DNA of 64,000 nucleotides from Paraglaciecola sp. L1A13 (GCF_009796745.1 NZ_CP047024.1:4712001-4776000); one strand, 5' to 3'; positions 55,339-64,000 are shown, numbered from the stretch's first letter. The notes: a model not told the origin generated them from the sequence alone. Numbers and translations: made by a program.

Positions 55339-56535
55339 GTGTCGATTTGTGTGCCACAAGGAATTATTTCACTAGATAATATTTTACCCGATGAACCATT
55401 ATTGATGATGGGTGCAGGCCCGGTACCTATCCCGGCCAAAGTTGCAGCGGCGAACGGCATAGTGATAAACCACCTTGGCGACACTATGGCGCAAATTATC
55501 GAACAAGTAAAAGTGATGTCTCGCTATGTTTTCCAAACTGAAAATGGTCTGATCCTCGGTGTAGCCGGACCAGGCTCTGCGGCTATGGAAATGGCAGTGG
55601 CAAACTTAGTGCGCCCAGGCGACAAAGTACTCAGTATCTGCAATGGTTTTTTTAGTAGTCGATTGGCAGAAATGGCTGACCGTTTACAAGCTGATGTCAT
55701 AAAAGTGGTCGTAGATGAGCGACAAACCGCTAGCGCCGAGTTAATCGAGCAGCACATCATTCGGACCCAGCCAAACGTGATGACAATAGTGCAAGGGGAA
55801 ACCTCGAACACGGTACATAATGCTGAATTGGCAGAAATTTGTAGAATCGCCAAGAAGCATGACTGCATGGTCATTGTCGATGCAGTTTGCACGTTAAGCA
55901 CCATGGAATTGGCAATGGATGATTGGGGCATTGACGCGGTGATAACAGGTGGTCAAAAAGGCTTGTCGTGTATTCCTGGTGTATCTTTAGTGGGATTTTC
56001 TGAAAAAGCGTGGGCGTTTATTGAGTCTCGCACCGATCAACTTCGCCACTGGTGCCTAGATGCTAAACTGGCGTACCAGTTTTGGTATAAAAAGTCGTAT
56101 CACTACACCGCTCCCGTTTCTGGCATATTAGCCATTCATGAAGCATTACGCTTAGTGTGCATCGAAACCCTGCCAATACGTTTCGCACGCCATCAAAGGT
56201 GCTCCAGGTCTTTACAAGCAGCGATTGAGGGTATGGGGTTGACGTTATATGTACCGCCGCACGCGCGTCTTAATTCAGTCGTCGGGATCCGTCTACCCGA
56301 AAACGTGATCGGCAAAGAGTTACTTAAGACCATGTCTAATCGCTATCGCGTCGAAATATCCGGCTCTTTTGGGCCCAATATTGTACGCATAGGTCAAATG
56401 GGCGAACAGTGCCGTACGCATAACTTGTTTAGAACCATTCACGCTTTAGGCTCTGCGTTTATCGACTTAGGTCACAAAGTAGATTTACCCACTGGTATGT
56501 CTGCGCTAGAAAGCACCCTCGATAATATGCGCTAG
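55339..56535 (+). CDS. Class V aminotransferase (alanine/serine-glyoxylate type)
   Basis: The start is GTG 55339, fixed by AGGAG (55329-55333) five bases upstream. The 398-residue PLP enzyme has the fold-type I domain with GPGSAAMEMAVANLVRPGDKV, the cofactor Asp in IVDAVCTLSTMEL and the Schiff-base Lys207 (ITGGQKGLSC), matching the alanine-glyoxylate or serine-pyruvate transaminase branch (PucG-like). It likely moves amino groups between glyoxylate and alanine or serine. A hairpin terminator follows. The substrate cannot be fixed from sequence. Confidence 0.88.
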   Translation: MSICVPQGIISLDNILPDEPLLMMGAGPVPIPAKVAAANGIVINHLGDTMAQIIEQVKVMSRYVFQTENGLILGVAGPGSAAMEMAVANLVRPGDKVLSICNGFFSSRLAEMADRLQADVIKVVVDERQTASAELIEQHIIRTQPNVMTIVQGETSNTVHNAELAEICRIAKKHDCMVIVDAVCTLSTMELAMDDWGIDAVITGGQKGLSCIPGVSLVGFSEKAWAFIESRTDQLRHWCLDAKLAYQFWYKKSYHYTAPVSGILAIHEALRLVCIETLPIRFARHQRCSRSLQAAIEGMGLTLYVPPHARLNSVVGIRLPENVIGKELLKTMSNRYRVEISGSFGPNIVRIGQMGEQCRTHNLFRTIHALGSAFIDLGHKVDLPTGMSALESTLDNMR

Positions 56536-56547
56536 AAACTTGTCATA

Positions 56548-56585
56548 GGCATACAAAGTGATAAATCCGCGCTTTGTATGCCATT
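56548..56585 (+). terminator. Terminator after the aminotransferase gene
   Basis: GGCATACAAAG (56548-56558) pairs with CTTTGTATGCC (56572-56582), an 11-bp perfect inverted repeat with a 13-base loop, extended by a wobble pair. The T-run is short (TTT). Confidence 0.65.
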
Positions 56586-56712
56586 TAAATACGTATCTTT
56601 TTTTTCATCGTTTATGCTTAAATAACCAACAGGGATAGCCATTGCCTAGCTGTCATCGTGCTGTATTTCCCTTGGGTTACAACGGACTAATCAGAAATCA
56701 CAGGAGAAGCGT

Positions 56713-57735
56713 ATGTCTAAGCTCATACTTTCATTAGATGGCGGCGGTATTCGCGGTGCAGCCACTACCCAATTTTTAACGCACGTCGAAAAAGCCCTGC
56801 AAAGTACGCATCAAAAATCATTAAGAGATTGTGTCGACTTTTATGCGGGCACAAGCACAGGCAGCCTAATTGCTTTAGCGTTGGCCACGACCGACATGGA
56901 TATTCAGGATATTAATAAACTGTATAGCTACCCCAACGCTAAAAAAATATTTATTGAGAACCGAGGTTTTCTAGAAATAGATGGCCTAAATGCTCCTAAA
57001 TATGAGGCCAAAGGCAAAACCGCAATGCTTAAGAAGTACTTAGGCCAAGCCAAAATTAAAGATGTACCAGAGGGCAAGCATGTATTGGCAGTTGCTTATG
57101 GCATTGAACAACGTCGCCCTTACGTTATTAAATCAACCCGCAGCGAATTTCAGAATTTACTCTCGTATCAAGTCGCGGATGCGTCAAGTGCAGCGCCCAC
57201 GCACTTCCCGACCCGAGATATGCTGCTTCCACCAGACAATGAGCAGGCATGGATGGTCGATGGTGGCGTAATAGCTAACAACCCCACCATGTGCGCTATT
57301 GCGGAGGCCTGTCGCTTGTGGCCTGACAACAAAAGGCGTGTGCTGTCAGTTGGCACAGGCACCCGCACGCGCAAAATTAATGGGCCTGACTCGCGCAACT
57401 GGGGAGCCCTGCAATGGATGCTCAAAGGATGCATTATTGATGTGCTAGCAGACGAAAAAGTAGTTGGTTATCAAGCAATTACCATCTCGCCACCGGGTAG
57501 CTATATAAGAGTAAATGCGGAAATGCGCGCCCAGCCAGGGTTCGACAAGGCACCGGATGATGCGCTAGACGATATCAGCCAAACCAATATTAAACGCCTT
57601 AAAGGCATGGGAGACTTTTGGTTTAAACAGTATGGTGATGCTGTAGTCGACTTGTTGAACGATAGTTACAGCGGCCCTTCTCTCGATCGAATCGACCCAG
57701 AGACCGGCAAACCCATACCTTATCAGCCAGGATAA
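56713..57735 (+). CDS. Patatin-like phospholipase
   Basis: A 340-residue cytosolic protein. The oxyanion-hole motif DGGGIRG (9-15), nucleophile elbow GTSTG with Ser48, and the catalytic Asp183 in MVDGGVIANNP are all intact, so it should hydrolyse acyl ester bonds of lipids. A CAGGAGAAGC ribosome site precedes ATG 56713. It lacks the CD-NTase neighbour of CBASS phage defence, so a housekeeping or lipid-turnover role is likelier. It converges on the PPK2 gene with only seven bases between. Confidence 0.9.
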   Translation: MSKLILSLDGGGIRGAATTQFLTHVEKALQSTHQKSLRDCVDFYAGTSTGSLIALALATTDMDIQDINKLYSYPNAKKIFIENRGFLEIDGLNAPKYEAKGKTAMLKKYLGQAKIKDVPEGKHVLAVAYGIEQRRPYVIKSTRSEFQNLLSYQVADASSAAPTHFPTRDMLLPPDNEQAWMVDGGVIANNPTMCAIAEACRLWPDNKRRVLSVGTGTRTRKINGPDSRNWGALQWMLKGCIIDVLADEKVVGYQAITISPPGSYIRVNAEMRAQPGFDKAPDDALDDISQTNIKRLKGMGDFWFKQYGDAVVDLLNDSYSGPSLDRIDPETGKPIPYQPG

Positions 57736-57742
57736 CAATACA

Positions 57743-58612
57743 TTATTCTGCCAACTGCGTGCGTAAACGTTGTAATTCTTGTTTGCGCGCCTCGTCTACT
57801 TCCGGATAATGCATATTTAATGACGCAAACGTCTCAACTATTGTTTTAGCAATAATTAAACGGGCATTACGTTTATCATCCGCCGGGATAACATACCAAG
57901 GTGCCTCTTTACTGGAGGTCTCATTAATACATTCCTCGTAGGCTTGCATATACTGTGGCCAAAACTGCCGCTCTTGAATATCTGCGTCGGTAAACTTCCA
58001 ATTTTTATCTGGGTTGTCGATCCGTGCCAAAAACCGCTTACGCTGCTCTTCTTCTGACAAATGTAAGAAAAACTTAATCACGCGAGTACCGTTGCGGTGT
58101 AAATGCTGCTCTAAATCGTTGATCGAACGAAATCGCTCTTTCCAAATGTCCTTTAGGTGCAGAGCTTCATCAGGAATATTTTGACTATGCAGTATTTCTG
58201 GATGCACCCGAGAAATAAGTACTTCCTCATAATAAGAGCGGTTGAAAATACCGATACGTCCCCGCTCAGGCAATGCGACATTCGAGCGCCATAAAAAGTC
58301 GTGCTCTAACTCATTTTGACTGGGGTGTTTAAAACTGTGTACTTGACAGCCTTGGGGATTAATACCTGACATAACATGGCGAATTGAGCTATCTTTTCCC
58401 GCTGCGTCCATCGCCTGAAAAATGATTAGCACTGAATGCTCGTTAGATGCATACAGCAAACGCTGCTGGTCACTCATCTTTCCAATTTGCTTTTTTAGTT
58501 TTTGTTTATAGTGCGCTTTTGACGTATATAAGGGGCCGATAGCTGTGGGTCGTTGCGTTAAATTACACGACTCACCGTGCTTGGCTTTAAAATCTGCTGG
58601 GTTAATTTTCAT
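57743..58612 (-). CDS. ppk2: PPK2-family polyphosphate kinase
   Basis: Start at ATG 58612, with GAAGGGAAAAT just before it; an upstream ATG (58645) adds 11 residues without support. The 289-residue enzyme has Walker [11 protein letters not shown] (66-75), the lid/metal sequence [22 protein letters not shown] (118-139), and the later [16 protein letters not shown] motif of the polyphosphate:nucleotide phosphotransferase family. It moves phosphate between polyphosphate and nucleotides; which nucleotide cannot be told. It lies downstream of the formyltransferase gene. Confidence 0.92.
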   Translation of the reverse strand: MKINPADFKAKHGESCNLTQRPTAIGPLYTSKAHYKQKLKKQIGKMSDQQRLLYASNEHSVLIIFQAMDAAGKDSSIRHVMSGINPQGCQVHSFKHPSQNELEHDFLWRSNVALPERGRIGIFNRSYYEEVLISRVHPEILHSQNIPDEALHLKDIWKERFRSINDLEQHLHRNGTRVIKFFLHLSEEEQRKRFLARIDNPDKNWKFTDADIQERQFWPQYMQAYEECINETSSKEAPWYVIPADDKRNARLIIAKTIVETFASLNMHYPEVDEARKQELQRLRTQLAE

Positions 58613-58759
58613 ATTTTCCCTTCTTTTTCGTAACGAGAATAACATCCACTATAGCCGTAAACTGGTCTCGGAATATGTGCTGTGTCAATTCATGCGCGAA
58701 TGTAAACTGCATTCACGAATAATCTAGCATGTAATCCAGAGATGATCCCATTGATCAGC

Positions 58760-59554
58760 CTAGCAGTAATGCTTATGAATAAACGTCACTAGCTCATCCT
58801 CATTAACCAAACTGAACCCTTGGTCTTTAAACTTTGTCAGGTCCTGCGCCTTTGGAAATGAAAAATATTGACCGCCGCTCTGTTTCCGCAGCGATAAACT
58901 TTCACCTAAGGCTAAGGTTGATACTGCCTCGCTCAGCACATTGATGCCCTCAACATACAGTTGTAAAACATGCCATAAATAGGACTTGTCAGGTTCAACC
59001 TCAAGATGTGATTGGGCGACAATTCGCCCAGTGTCGATATTTGCATCATCGATGAAATGTAAAGTAGTGCCGATTTTCTTCTCCGAATTTAACATCGCCC
59101 AAAATGTGGCCATAACGCCACGATAATCTGGCAACAAACCCGAGTGTAAATTCAATACACCAAGGCGGGGTAAGCTCAATATGTCTTGCTTTAAAATACA
59201 GCCATAACGAATAGATAATATTAATTCGGGCTGTAAAGCACTTATTTTTGCTAGGCCTTGAGGGCTATTGATTGCATTGAGCTCTTCAACAGGTTGTACC
59301 AATATACGGTTCATTTGCGCAAAACTCATAAACCCTTTATGGCTGGGTAATTTTTCAAACAATGGTGACAGTAATTGGTTTAATAACGTTTGTTCAAAAA
59401 AGCTAAGGGTAACGAGTTCAGCAGGTTTACTGCTATTACCACCCACTTTTGCAGATAAAAATAAGCTGACACTGTGCTGTGACAGCTGCGGAAGTAGTAA
59501 ATTCAGCGCGTAGTTACTGGCGAGATCTCGGTTGGCTAAGATAACGATGTTCAT
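58760..59554 (-). CDS. Formyltransferase-fold protein
   Basis: A 264-residue protein whose N-terminal part (about 1-200) is a formyl-transferase Rossmann domain. Catalytic Asn135 and His137 (VLNLHSGLLPDYRG) and Asp174 (ANIDTGRI) are in place. Relatives include methionyl-tRNA and sugar-amine formyltransferases that use 10-formyl-tetrahydrofolate; the target here is unknown. The C-terminal 60 residues lack a recognised tRNA-binding domain. It is on the minus strand, between PPK2 and the SDR gene. Confidence 0.85.
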   Translation of the reverse strand: MNIVILANRDLASNYALNLLLPQLSQHSVSLFLSAKVGGNSSKPAELVTLSFFEQTLLNQLLSPLFEKLPSHKGFMSFAQMNRILVQPVEELNAINSPQGLAKISALQPELILSIRYGCILKQDILSLPRLGVLNLHSGLLPDYRGVMATFWAMLNSEKKIGTTLHFIDDANIDTGRIVAQSHLEVEPDKSYLWHVLQLYVEGINVLSEAVSTLALGESLSLRKQSGGQYFSFPKAQDLTKFKDQGFSLVNEDELVTFIHKHYC

Positions 59555-59752
59555 TCATATCACTTCTTTATTACTGCAATGACAATGAGTAAACCATTTA
59601 TTCAATAGAAAGAAAATTGGCTTTAGCAGCAAATATGAAAAGAGATAAAAATCAAAAAGAAGGGGTCTAGAATACATTACCAACAACACGGAGCTGAGTG
59701 TAAAACCCAGAACCGCGCTGCTGTGATGACTAACGCGAACTTACGCTAAACC

Positions 59753-60487
59753 TTATAAAGATAAGTCACTGGTGATGATCGCATCTGAGTAGCTTTGATA
59801 AGCCGCTTCGAGCTGCTTCGCCACTGGATCAGGGAACGAGTGGAAATCGCCATTATTTAGCGCAGTAATAATCGCTTCTGAAACCACGGTTGCACCTGGT
59901 GCACCTTCAAAACCTGCTGAATCACCCATCTCGGTGCCAATTGGCCCTGGGTGTACGCTCAATACACGAATGCCCTTGTCAGCCCATTTGTCTTTTAAGC
60001 CTTGGGTAATCGAATATGATGCCGCTTTAGATGCGCAGTACGTAGCAATATCGCCGAAGGCTTTAATCGATGCGATAGAGTTCAATTGCACCAATACGCC
60101 TTTATTACGTTCTAATGTTTCAGCAAAAGCATTGGCTACGCGCATCAAACCAAACACATTCACATTGATTTGTTCCATCAAAGATTCTTCTGCGTTTTCA
60201 GCCAAGGGTGAAGTCACATGCATAATACCGGCGTTGTTAACCAAAATATCCACGTCGGTGGCTTGCTTAGCTAAACCTTGAATAGATGCTGTATCTGCAA
60301 CATCAGCAGCTAATGTAACAACCTTGTCGCCGTATTGCGCTTCGATTTCTTTGGTTGATTCAGGGTTGCGTACCGCTAAATAAACCTTCGTCGCGCCATT
60401 TTCGATTAGTGAATCTACTATTGCTTTACCAATACCACGATTGGCGCCTGTGACTAGTGCTACTTTGTCTTTTATTGCGTCGCTCAT
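59753..60487 (-). CDS. Short-chain dehydrogenase/reductase
   Basis: A 244-residue classical SDR: cofactor motif TGANRGIG (13-20), NNAG (84-87), catalytic Ser137 (QLNSIAS), Tyr150 and Lys154 (YCASK). It uses NAD(P)H to reduce a carbonyl; the substrate is unknown. It is divergent from the TetR-type gene, with two operator palindromes in the 126-bp gap, so it is almost surely repressed by that regulator and induced by its ligand. Confidence 0.93.
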   Translation of the reverse strand: MSDAIKDKVALVTGANRGIGKAIVDSLIENGATKVYLAVRNPESTKEIEAQYGDKVVTLAADVADTASIQGLAKQATDVDILVNNAGIMHVTSPLAENAEESLMEQINVNVFGLMRVANAFAETLERNKGVLVQLNSIASIKAFGDIATYCASKAASYSITQGLKDKWADKGIRVLSVHPGPIGTEMGDSAGFEGAPGATVVSEAIITALNNGDFHSFPDPVAKQLEAAYQSYSDAIITSDLSL

Positions 60488-60525
60488 TATTTTGCTCCTA
60501 TTAAGGTTTAAAGTATTTTAAGTTG

Positions 60526-60537
60526 TACCGATCGGTA
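60526..60537. promoter_or_regulatory. TetR-type operator, copy 1
   Basis: TACCGATCGGTA is a perfect 12-bp palindrome at 60526-60537. A second identical copy lies 28 bp away (centre to centre). Both sit in the divergent SDR/TetR promoter region. Confidence 0.8.
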
Positions 60538-60553
60538 ACGTTGATTAATCTTA

Positions 60554-60565
60554 TACCGATCGGTA
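60554..60565. promoter_or_regulatory. TetR-type operator, copy 2
   Basis: A second identical TACCGATCGGTA palindrome. Both copies are followed by AAC on the right. It lies 48 bases before the TetR-type start codon. Confidence 0.8.
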
Positions 60566-60613
60566 ACATACGTCAAATACATTTCTAAATTGATTTTTAC
60601 GAGGTTCATAGAG

Positions 60614-61210
60614 ATGAGTGGTAAACGTACTTTTGATGATGAAAAAGCACTTGAGTCGGCTATGGGCGTGTTCTGGAAAAAGGGCTACGCGGGTGCATCG
60701 CTAGCGGAGCTAACCCAAAGCATGGGGATCAACAAACCCAGTATGTATCGCACCTTTGGCAACAAAGAAGCGTTGTTTCTAAAGGCGACCCAGAGATATA
60801 TTGAGAAAAATGCCCAACCTCATTTTGTGCATTTACAGCAAGAAGGCATTCCGTTAGCACAGCGTATTAAAAATTACATGACATCAGTGGTAAGCGAGCA
60901 GTGTACCGCTGAAGATCCTAAAGGATGTTTCATATTTTTATGCCAAGGAGAGATTGCCAGTGGCGATATGCCTGAGTTGCCGAGCAATTTACTGAATCAG
61001 GCGAGTCAAAAAATTCAGGACGCGTTAGTTGATATCTTCACTGATGACCCACAAGCGATTAAACTTGGGTTAAATACCCGCGCAGAGAGTATCGCATTAT
61101 GTATCGCTACTACCCTCAGAGGTACAGCCTCTATGGCTCGAGCAGGTGTCCCATTAAGTGAATTGAAAACGGTCATCGAGCACAGTCTTCGTGGTATAGG
61201 CTTATCTTAG
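60614..61210 (+). CDS. TetR/AcrR-family transcriptional repressor
   Basis: Start at ATG 60614 (GAGG nine bases upstream). The 198-residue protein has an N-terminal helix-turn-helix (about 8-50: ALESAMGVFWKKGYAGASLA, INKPSMYRTFGNKEALF) and a C-terminal ligand/dimer domain of all-helical type (TetR_C_16-like), with cysteines at CTAEDPKGCFIFLCQGE. It likely represses the divergent SDR gene and itself from the two operators. Confidence 0.92.
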   Translation: MSGKRTFDDEKALESAMGVFWKKGYAGASLAELTQSMGINKPSMYRTFGNKEALFLKATQRYIEKNAQPHFVHLQQEGIPLAQRIKNYMTSVVSEQCTAEDPKGCFIFLCQGEIASGDMPELPSNLLNQASQKIQDALVDIFTDDPQAIKLGLNTRAESIALCIATTLRGTASMARAGVPLSELKTVIEHSLRGIGLS

Positions 61211-61564
61211 TAACAGTCAAAATGGCTGTCATTTTGACTTAATAGGCACGCTTCCGTGCATTTTTACCAAGCGTGAATAAACACATCTTCAGTCTTTTCG
61301 CAGCAATCGATTCTCATTAGGTGTCGATTGAATAAACCCTTTGCGTTAAAAGACAAACCAGCCTTTTAGTTTCACTCTTATCGTTTATCTCACTCTGATT
61401 TGTTACATTTCAAAACAGTTATCCCAAGGCTAGCGTTGTATAACTATTGAATTCTCAAGCATATCAGCAGATAGTAAATTGATTTGATTGAATATTAATC
61501 AAATGATCAATATTCAATCTTGGCACTTTAAACCAGCGCATTATCAACTATCAGGAGAAACACC
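61211..61564. other. Intergenic region between TetR gene and dienelactone hydrolase gene
   Basis: A 354-bp region. It contains an inverted repeat just after the TetR stop (AGTCAAAATG 61215-61224 / CATTTTGACT 61230-61239), which may be the TetR gene's terminator without a T-run, and an overlapping pair of inverted repeats at 61482-61519. AT-rich sequence precedes the AGGAG of the next gene. No small gene is supported. Confidence 0.5.
61482..61519. promoter_or_regulatory. Overlapping inverted repeats before the dienelactone hydrolase gene
   Basis: ATTTGATT (61482-61489) pairs with AATCAAAT (61497-61504); GATTGAATATT (61486-61496) pairs with AATATTCAATC (61509-61519). The two hairpins share bases and exclude one another. 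Either an operator with two half-sites or a switch-like leader is possible. Confidence 0.45.
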
Positions 61565-62461
61565 ATGTCACATATTGACCCCAAGCAAATCCCCCAGCAA
61601 GCCTTTGATTGGTATGACGAATATGCCCATGGTGATATGGACAGACGTACCTTTATGTCACGCTTAGCATCTTTGTCGGTGGCAGGGTTAAGCATTGGCA
61701 CCCTAAGCGGCGCACTGACGCCTAATTATGCGTTGGCTGAACAGGTGTCCTTTAATGATGAAGCCATAACCGCCAGCTACCAAAAATTCCCGTCGCCGGA
61801 TGGTTACGGCGAAGGCCAAGGTTACCTAGTTTTGCCCAGCAATATATCAAAAGCCGTCCCTGCGGTTTTGGTGGTGCACGAAAACCGCGGCTTAAACCCT
61901 TATATAAAAGACGTGGCCCGCAGGTTAGCCAAACAAGGTTTTATCGCCTTTGCCCCCGATGCTTTATTTCCCCTTGGTGGATATCCTGGTAATGATGAGA
62001 AAGGCAAAGAAATGCAGCGTAGTATGGATCGCCAAAAGATAGAAAATGACTTTATCGCTGCTGCCAATTTTATTAAGCAGCACGAGAAAACAACTGATAA
62101 ATTAGGTGTGGTCGGTTTTTGTTTTGGGGGTTACATCAGTAATTTTTTAGCCGCTAAAATACCCGACGTAATTAATGCAGCGGTGCCGTTTTATGGTACT
62201 CCCGCCGCCGAAAACTTAGTGAGTCAGGTCAAAGGACCACTATTGCTTAATTTCGCTGAAAACGACAGCCGAGTAAATGCAAGTTGGCCAGCATACGAAA
62301 GCACATTAAAAGCCAATGGCGTGGACTACGAAGCGCATATTTATCCCGGCACCCAACATGGTTTTCATAACGACTCTACCAGCCGCTATGACCCAAAGGC
62401 AGCGGAGTTAGCATGGTCTCGCACCGTCGCTTTCTTTAAGGCTAATCTGCTTAACAGCTAA
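61565..62461 (+). CDS. Tat-exported dienelactone hydrolase-family protein
   Basis: A 298-residue protein. The N-terminus carries a twin-arginine signal (DRRTFMSRLASLSVAGLSIG, RR at 27-28), after a 25-residue cytoplasmic lead, with cleavage near NYALA-EQ. The alpha/beta-hydrolase core has the nucleophile elbow GFCFGG with Cys186, Asp234 (FAENDSRV) and His265 (GTQHGFHND); Glu106 (HENRG) matches the family's charge relay. Dienelactone hydrolases open lactone rings. Tat export suggests a folded periplasmic enzyme. AGGAG precedes the ATG. Confidence 0.92.
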   Translation: MSHIDPKQIPQQAFDWYDEYAHGDMDRRTFMSRLASLSVAGLSIGTLSGALTPNYALAEQVSFNDEAITASYQKFPSPDGYGEGQGYLVLPSNISKAVPAVLVVHENRGLNPYIKDVARRLAKQGFIAFAPDALFPLGGYPGNDEKGKEMQRSMDRQKIENDFIAAANFIKQHEKTTDKLGVVGFCFGGYISNFLAAKIPDVINAAVPFYGTPAAENLVSQVKGPLLLNFAENDSRVNASWPAYESTLKANGVDYEAHIYPGTQHGFHNDSTSRYDPKAAELAWSRTVAFFKANLLNS

Positions 62462-62464
62462 ATA

Positions 62465-62500
62465 AAAAGGGCTGGACATATAATACTTGCCCAGCCCTTT
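62465..62500. terminator. Bidirectional terminator between dienelactone hydrolase and CotH genes
   Basis: AAAGGGCTGG (62466-62475) pairs with CCAGCCCTTT (62491-62500) with a 15-base loop. On the minus strand the arm is followed by TTATT, adding to the T-run; on the plus strand the run is short. Confidence 0.8.
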
Positions 62501-62523
62501 AATACATTGTGTAAGTAACTTAA

Positions 62524-64000
62524 CTAACGACTACAGAAACCATTTCCGTTGCCTGCTGATGCGATAGTGCCATTTAGCTGCTGTGTCATGTTTTCTACTC
62601 GATAATTGATGAACGATGTTAATCCGTAAAAGCTCCCCACTGTGGTGGTTTGATTTTGCTCATATTCAGAAAATGAGTAAAAAGCGGTCGGATCATTAGC
62701 CACATGTTCACCAATAAGTGTATCTATATCTGCTACTCGCTCAGCAAATGCACTGCTAGAGAGTGGTCCATCAATGAGTTGATTTAAGTAAGCATGGTAC
62801 GTATCTAGGTTATCACTGCTGGCTAATGCAAGCGCCACTAGGGGTTTATCGGCAAGCGCTCCGTCAGTGGGCTCATCGATATACAATTCGCGAATATCAG
62901 CACTGTTGCATCCTTGACTAAAGGAACCGAACGACTCGTTTAAATCCCAAGGCAACATAGTAAATACGTTATCTTGATCATAGATATAATAGTTATGGGC
63001 AAGCGAGCCGTGATAACTATCAAGGTTCGATAACGACACGCTAACCGATAAATAACGCAACACAGAATCTTGGTCAATCACACTTAAACCATCGCTGTAT
63101 TCCATGTCATAAACGAAGTCCATAAATGCGCCGTTGTCTGAACTGTCTTCGTTAGTCTTTAATTCAACACCGCTGTAACTCGAAAAGTTGTCATCTATAT
63201 ATTGTAAATCGCTACCGGTGCCATCAGGTTTGTATAAATCGCCATTAGTATTACTGAAATGCTTAGCAAGAAACTGCTCATTGACAAACTCCACCAGCAA
63301 ATACAGTCCTTTCAACTCGCCATTCACATAGACATTAACGTAGCTATGATCAGGCGCCGCCACGCCCATTTCGTCCATCAATTCGTAGGCTATATACTCG
63401 CGCATATAAGATGGGTCGTTGTACATATTATTGAGCACAAACTTCTTCATGCCCAATAGCTTCTGGCCGCTCACGTATTCATTCACATCTATATTAAAAC
63501 TAAAGCGTTCGCTATTCGATTGGTAAACAGATTGCAGGCTTGAATTACCCTTAGTGCGTATTGCTACTTCATCCAGCGTTACGCCTTTAAAAGTAACCGA
63601 TGTAATGTGATATTCTTCATCTAAGGCATTATCGAGTAAGTCTTGCCATTGATCTTCGTCGATTTCAAAATAAATAGACTCCACTACATCTTTGGCGTAG
63701 ATATCAGGCAGTTGATTGGCCGTCCCCTGTGTGACAGCCAGCGTGTTGATCGCCCAACTTCCGTCCGTTGAAAGGCCATAGCTGTATCCTTGTGAAACAT
63801 CGCTTTCTTGCCACTCTAAATAATCGACTGTCTCGTCATTTTTGATTAAGCTCAGTTCGTCCTCTTTACCTAGCTTAAAGGGCACATAGTCACTGCCAGG
63901 GTCTTCGTCGGTGGCATAGATTACAATATATCCACCCGCTTCAAGGGTAACCTCAGGCAAGGTGACAGGGTCGATATCATCACTGCTATCAAGCACCTGA
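62524..64000 (-). CDS. LTD-CotH surface/secreted protein (5' end beyond window)
   Basis: The reading frame is open through base 64000, so the start is outside the window. The visible part is 491 residues. It begins with a lamin-tail-like domain (VTLEAGGYIVIYATDEDPGS...FKLGKEDELSLIKNDETVDY), then a CotH kinase domain (about 105-440) with RTKGNSSL, YNDPSYMREYIAYEL, NVYVNGELKGLYLLVEFVNE, LYKPDG and the metal-site motif LPWDLNESFG. CotH kinases phosphorylate proteins outside the cytoplasm or are spore-coat factors; many marine bacterial secreted versions have unknown substrates. A GTG at 63996 is not a credible start. Confidence 0.85.
   Translation of the reverse strand, partial: QVLDSSDDIDPVTLPEVTLEAGGYIVIYATDEDPGSDYVPFKLGKEDELSLIKNDETVDYLEWQESDVSQGYSYGLSTDGSWAINTLAVTQGTANQLPDIYAKDVVESIYFEIDEDQWQDLLDNALDEEYHITSVTFKGVTLDEVAIRTKGNSSLQSVYQSNSERFSFNIDVNEYVSGQKLLGMKKFVLNNMYNDPSYMREYIAYELMDEMGVAAPDHSYVNVYVNGELKGLYLLVEFVNEQFLAKHFSNTNGDLYKPDGTGSDLQYIDDNFSSYSGVELKTNEDSSDNGAFMDFVYDMEYSDGLSVIDQDSVLRYLSVSVSLSNLDSYHGSLAHNYYIYDQDNVFTMLPWDLNESFGSFSQGCNSADIRELYIDEPTDGALADKPLVALALASSDNLDTYHAYLNQLIDGPLSSSAFAERVADIDTLIGEHVANDPTAFYSFSEYEQNQTTTVGSFYGLTSFINYRVENMTQQLNGTIASAGNGNGFCSR

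Noticed and set aside
56713..57735. CBASS-type phage-defence effector (patatin)
   Set aside because: No CD-NTase, E1/E2 or JAB genes lie nearby; the neighbours are metabolic.

Overview
The window is an ordinary chromosomal segment of a marine gammaproteobacterium, most likely an Alteromonadaceae of the Paraglaciecola/Glaciecola/Alteromonas type. I infer this from the AT-leaning composition, the gene families, and several gene pairs that are neighbours across gammaproteobacteria: yigI-recQ, nudC-hemE, mpl-fbp, tamA-tamB, hslR-hslO beside ompR-envZ and gspC-N, and DUF2065-purA. I saw no tRNA, rRNA, insertion sequence, prophage or CRISPR array.

Layout. 1-2.5 kb: the end of purD, a diguanylate cyclase with a degenerate receiver domain, a 53-residue small ORF, a two-BON-domain periplasmic protein and a DUF1328 membrane peptide. 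2.6-11.4 kb: MgtE magnesium channel, the TamA/TamB outer-membrane translocation pair and two MscS-type channels, all on the minus strand. 11.7-16.0 kb: a tightly coupled plus-strand operon of a secreted cupredoxin-like protein, a membrane GGDEF-EAL protein, a DUF3034 outer-membrane-type protein and a truncated haemoglobin with a lipoprotein signal. 16-22.7 kb: YigI-like thioesterase, RecQ, DnaB, an OmpA-family porin, YjbQ, a CheX-like protein and Zur. 23-28.7 kb: NudC, HemE, S1/P1 nuclease, Mpl and Fbp. 28.7-40.2 kb: a complete type II secretion operon gspC-D-E-F-G-H-I-J-K-L-M-N on the minus strand. 40.6-46.6 kb: Hsp15, Hsp33, EnvZ/OmpR, phosphoribulokinase and an M42-like peptidase.

46.6-64 kb: a small exported protein, a beta-propeller-like exported protein, two tandem spondin-domain exported proteins followed directly by a two-component system, DUF2065-purA, a VOC protein, a YitT membrane protein, a class V aminotransferase, a patatin-like lipase, a PPK2 polyphosphate kinase, a formyltransferase-fold enzyme, a divergent SDR/TetR pair with two perfect operator palindromes, a Tat-exported dienelactone hydrolase and the 3' part of an LTD-CotH surface protein.

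How the genes work together. Much of the window serves the envelope and secretion: T2SS can export folded enzymes such as the S1/P1 nuclease; TamAB and OmpA build the outer membrane; MgtE and MscS handle ions and osmotic stress; EnvZ/OmpR and Zur regulate envelope and metal genes. The best candidates for an undescribed system are the cupredoxin/EAL/DUF3034/haemoglobin operon (11.7-16.0 kb) and the spondin-pair plus two-component cluster (48.4-52.2 kb). Neither function is proved by sequence alone.
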